From the NCBI GenBank assembly GCA_019314085.1, contig JAFCZZ010000053.1:1-8061 (forward strand): a stretch of 8,061 bases of DNA, read 5' to 3'. The position numbers and the translations under genes were made by a program. Positions within the stretch are counted from its first letter, which is position 1. Each line of letters opens with the position of its first letter. Shown piece by piece: positions 6,280 through 8,061 of the stretch. The stretch is from Deltaproteobacteria bacterium (GTDB taxonomy: Bacteria > Desulfobacterota > Syntrophia > Syntrophales > UBA2210). The notes under the pieces were generated by a model that saw only the letters and a list, made by a program, of their open reading frames with translations, had not been told where the DNA came from and ran no database searches.

Positions 6280-7167
6280 CTATCCTCGTGGATGATACTT
6301 TCGGTGAATCTCCCTAAGCCTCTCGCTAGTGACATGAGTGTATATCTGCGTCGTCGATATATCCGCGTGACCGAGCATCACCTGCACGGACCGCAGGTCC
6401 GCCCCCCCCTCCAGAAGGTGCGTCGCGAATGAATGCCTGAACGTATGGGGATACACCTTCTTGTTGAGCCCGGCCTTTCTAACATATTTTTTTACAATCT
6501 TCCAGAGCCCCTGACGCGTCAGCCCGTTTCCCGAACGATTCAGGAAAAGGATGTTCACGGATCTGCCCCCGGCAAGCTTCCGCCTTGCGTCTTCGATATA
6601 CCGGTTCATACAATCCAGGGCCGTCTGCCCGATGGGAACGATTCGCTCCTTGCTGCCCTTCCCCACGACGATGAGATAGCCCGCCTGCCAGTTTATGTTC
6701 CCCATCGTCAGGGTAACCAGCTCCGAGACACGAATCCCCGTCGCGTACAGAAGCTCCAGCATCGCGGTATCCCTCATGGCAAGTGGCGTCTTCGTGCCGG
6801 GCTGTTTCAGAAGATGGGTCATCTCCTCGCGATTCAGCGTGTCGGGGAGGTGCATCCACACCTTTGCCAGTTCAATGGAGACTACCGGATTCTCATCAAT
6901 AATATTCTCCGTCAAGAGGTATTTGTAGAATCCCCTGATAGCCGCGAGCGACCGGTTGATGGAGGTAGTCGCCAGACCGCCCCCCTTGAGATTCCCGAGA
7001 AAGGAGATGATCGTATCGGAGGAGATATTCTTGATATCCTTGATCCCCGCCTGTTCGGCAAAGGTCACATACCGGTTCAGATCCCGGCTGTACGCCTCCA
7101 GGGTGTTCAGGGAAACGCCCTTCTCAATCGCGAGAAAATCAAGGTATCCGTCGACATGATGGAACAT
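6280..7167 (-). CDS. xerD: Tyrosine recombinase XerD
   Basis: This is a site-specific recombinase of the XerC/XerD family, which resolves chromosome dimers at dif beside the division septum. From ATG at 7167 it has 295 residues, close to E. coli XerD (298). The N-terminal SAM-like core-binding domain (about 1-95) shows YLDFLAIEKGVSLNTLEAYSRDL and LAAIRGFYKYLLTENIIDENP. The catalytic domain carries all six expected residues: Arg146 (ATGIRVSEL), Lys170 (GKGSKERIVP), His241 and Arg244 (PHTFRHSFATHLL), His267 (LGHADIS) and the nucleophile Tyr276 (TTQIYTHV). The sequence favours XerD over a phage integrase: no extra arm-binding domain, and the typical HPRG end. An ATG at 7185 would add six residues but lies inside the ribosome site. 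No dif-like or attachment site is visible nearby, consistent with a housekeeping gene. Confidence 0.92.
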   Translation of the reverse strand: MFHHVDGYLDFLAIEKGVSLNTLEAYSRDLNRYVTFAEQAGIKDIKNISSDTIISFLGNLKGGGLATTSINRSLAAIRGFYKYLLTENIIDENPVVSIELAKVWMHLPDTLNREEMTHLLKQPGTKTPLAMRDTAMLELLYATGIRVSELVTLTMGNINWQAGYLIVVGKGSKERIVPIGQTALDCMNRYIEDARRKLAGGRSVNILFLNRSGNGLTRQGLWKIVKKYVRKAGLNKKVYPHTFRHSFATHLLEGGADLRSVQVMLGHADISTTQIYTHVTSERLREIHRKYHPRG

Positions 7168-7176
7168 GAATTGTAT

Positions 7177-7183
7177 CCCTCCC
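7177..7183 (-). promoter_or_regulatory. Ribosome binding site deciding the xerD start
   Basis: GGGAGGG on the minus strand stands nine bases before ATG at 7167. The upstream in-frame ATG (7183-7185) overlaps this site and has no purine-rich stretch of its own, so translation should begin at 7167. Confidence 0.7.
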
Positions 7184-7194
7184 ATACCGGCGGA

Positions 7195-7223
7195 AGTCTA
7201 AAGGATAGCCCGGCGGATTGCAA
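7195..7223 (-). promoter_or_regulatory. Candidate sigma-70 promoter for xerD and the TPR gene
   Basis: On the minus strand TTGCAA (7218-7223) and TAGACT (7195-7200) are exactly 17 bp apart, with four of six consensus bases in each box and the key T, A and final T of the -10 present. Transcription would start near 7188, leaving about 20 nt before the xerD ATG at 7167. No terminator is visible after the TM2 gene, so read-through is also possible. Confidence 0.4.
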
Positions 7224-7255
7224 GCGTCCTGTCGGCCCGGTCAGTATTCCCTAGA

Positions 7256-7681
7256 TCAGCACCCCCCTTTGTCCATATACCCGCACCACTGAAAGTTATT
7301 CGCCGCGATGATCTGGTCGTTCAACGTCCAGAAATCGTACAGATACCCCAGGCCGAAGATACCCCCCGTCAGCAGGTACAAAATCCCCGTGAACCACTTT
7401 TCCATATAGATCCGGTGTGCACCGAAGATCCCCAGAAAGGTCAGGAGGATCCACGCAACGGAATAGTTGACCCATCCCTCGGTAAACTGCAGATTCGCCT
7501 GGCGCTGGAGCGACGGGATCAGGAAGAGGTCGACCAGCCACCCGATCCCGAGGAGACCGAAGGTCAGAAAATAGACGGTCCCCGAGACCGGCCTGCCGTA
7601 GTAGAACCGGTGAGAACCGGTAAACCCGAAGAGCCACAAGACATACCCTATCGATTTAAGATGGGTGTCATTCTCCTTCAT
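7256..7681 (-). CDS. TM2 domain-containing membrane protein with two TM2 units
   Basis: This 141-residue integral membrane protein is made of two tandem TM2 units, at about 9-55 and 73-119. Each has two hydrophobic helices joined by a short polar turn with the family hallmark: FGFTGSHRFYYGRPVSG in the first and LGIFGAHRIYMEKWFTG in the second, followed by GLLGIGWLVDLF and GIFGLGYLYDFW. Four membrane spans are therefore expected. TM2 proteins have no established biochemical role in bacteria, and none is assigned here. The second unit is followed by a short tail with two cysteines (QWCGYMDKGGC). The ATG at 7681 has a strong ribosome site (AGGAGGG, seven bases upstream). The gene has its own likely promoter and lies 88 bp before xerD. 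Confidence 0.88.
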   Translation of the reverse strand: MKENDTHLKSIGYVLWLFGFTGSHRFYYGRPVSGTVYFLTFGLLGIGWLVDLFLIPSLQRQANLQFTEGWVNYSVAWILLTFLGIFGAHRIYMEKWFTGILYLLTGGIFGLGYLYDFWTLNDQIIAANNFQWCGYMDKGGC

Positions 7682-7735
7682 CTACTGTCCCTCCTGTCTG
7701 CGAATTACGCCCTCCCCGTGAGGCTGTTGTATACC

Positions 7736-7764
7736 ATTCAACGGGAACAATGCTCCGTTGTCAA
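7736..7764 (-). promoter_or_regulatory. Candidate sigma-70 promoter for the TM2 gene
   Basis: A perfect -35 box TTGACA (7759-7764) and a -10-like TTGAAT (7736-7741) are 17 bp apart, putting transcription start near 7729, about 48 nt before the ATG. The rest of the 171-bp spacer (7682-7852) holds an 8-bp inverted repeat, TATACCAT at 7730-7737 and ATGGTATA at 7814-7821, of unknown meaning. I see no convincing terminator for the upstream gene. Confidence 0.5.
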
Positions 7765-7852
7765 GGATTATAACGAGAATCTCTCACCGGACGGTTTATG
7801 GGAAATCGATGGGATGGTATAAGCTACACATCGTATGTTGGGGTGAGCGCCT

Positions 7853-8061
7853 CTAGGTTTCCTGCGCGAAACGTGTAACCCGATGGCTCAAGCTTTCTTG
7901 TTCACGTACCTCATCAACAAATTTCTCGGCATCACTGATAGTTGTTATTCTGCGGATCTTCTCTCCTTTAAAATGATTCAGCTCGGCACACTCGGCGTCG
8001 CAACTTGTCACCAGCAATATATAATCTGCATCCATATCTACGCAATGAACAAACGCTACCT
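7853..8061 (-). CDS. Unrecognised protein, C-terminal end only (cut by window edge)
   Basis: The frame is open from the right edge to a TAG at 7853-7855, giving the last 68 residues. It begins VAFVHCVDMDADYILLVTSC and ends SLSHRVTRFAQET. An ATG at 8035 exists, but the frame continues upstream of it without a stop and I see no ribosome site there, so the true start is probably beyond the window. The visible part is soluble, alternating a hydrophobic strand (DYILLVTS) with a charged helix (SDAEKFVDEVREQE). This could be the tail of an alpha/beta fold, but I recognise no family or catalytic motif. The stretch is visibly richer in A+T than the genes to its left. A separate promoter follows it, so it does not appear to share a transcript with the TM2 gene. 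Confidence 0.5.
   Translation of the reverse strand, partial: VAFVHCVDMDADYILLVTSCDAECAELNHFKGEKIRRITTISDAEKFVDEVREQESLSHRVTRFAQET

Noticed and set aside
6280..7167. Possibility that the recombinase marks an integrated element
   Set aside because: Length, domain layout and end match housekeeping XerD, and no attachment repeats, tRNA or phage genes are present nearby.
6433..7254. Plus-strand open frame of 273 codons opposite xerD
   Set aside because: xerD has all six catalytic residues in the other strand, and the plus-strand product resembles no family. It is a shadow frame.

Overview
This 8,061-bp window holds a tightly packed set of Gram-negative envelope genes, all on the minus strand, so the genes read from high to low coordinates. 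In order of transcription they are: the 3' end of an unrecognised gene, a double-TM2 membrane protein, a XerD-type tyrosine recombinase, a large membrane-anchored TPR protein, kdsA, kdsC, lptC, lptA, lptB and the first 192 codons of rpoN (sigma-54), which runs off the left edge. The run kdsA-kdsC-lptC-lptA-lptB-rpoN resembles the layout known from deltaproteobacteria in the broad sense (Geobacter and Syntrophobacter-like Desulfobacterota) and some related phyla. The organism is therefore a diderm that makes Kdo-containing LPS and uses sigma-54. The species cannot be read from the sequence. I see no mobile elements, CRISPR arrays, tRNAs or rRNAs.

Right part (8061-6280): the incomplete orphan gene ends at 7853. 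A 171-bp spacer follows, carrying a good sigma-70-like promoter for the TM2 gene. An 88-bp spacer then carries a second candidate promoter and a strong ribosome binding site that moves the xerD start inward to 7167. The TPR gene follows xerD with only two bases between stop and start, so these two are probably co-transcribed.

Centre (6277-2791): the TPR protein has a lysine-rich cytoplasmic tail, one membrane span, an extracytoplasmic domain and about 13 TPR units. It is followed by kdsA and kdsC, two enzymes of Kdo synthesis, only 14 bp apart. The arabinose-5-phosphate isomerase gene (kdsD/kpsF) that often lies between them is absent here. KdsA has the ligand set of the metal-dependent class and an unusual CAPC motif beside its metal site.

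Left part (2790-1): the 181-bp gap between kdsC and lptC is the most informative non-coding stretch. It contains a near-perfect sigma-54 (-24/-12) promoter pointing at lptC-lptA-lptB-rpoN, then a strong intrinsic-terminator hairpin with a T8 tract, then a well-placed ATG that stops after two codons just before the TTG start of lptC. Because rpoN itself lies at the end of this gene run, the arrangement suggests that sigma-54 controls its own gene together with the LPS transport genes, with attenuation or a roughly 75-nt small RNA at the front. No gene-free stretch exceeds 300 bp.
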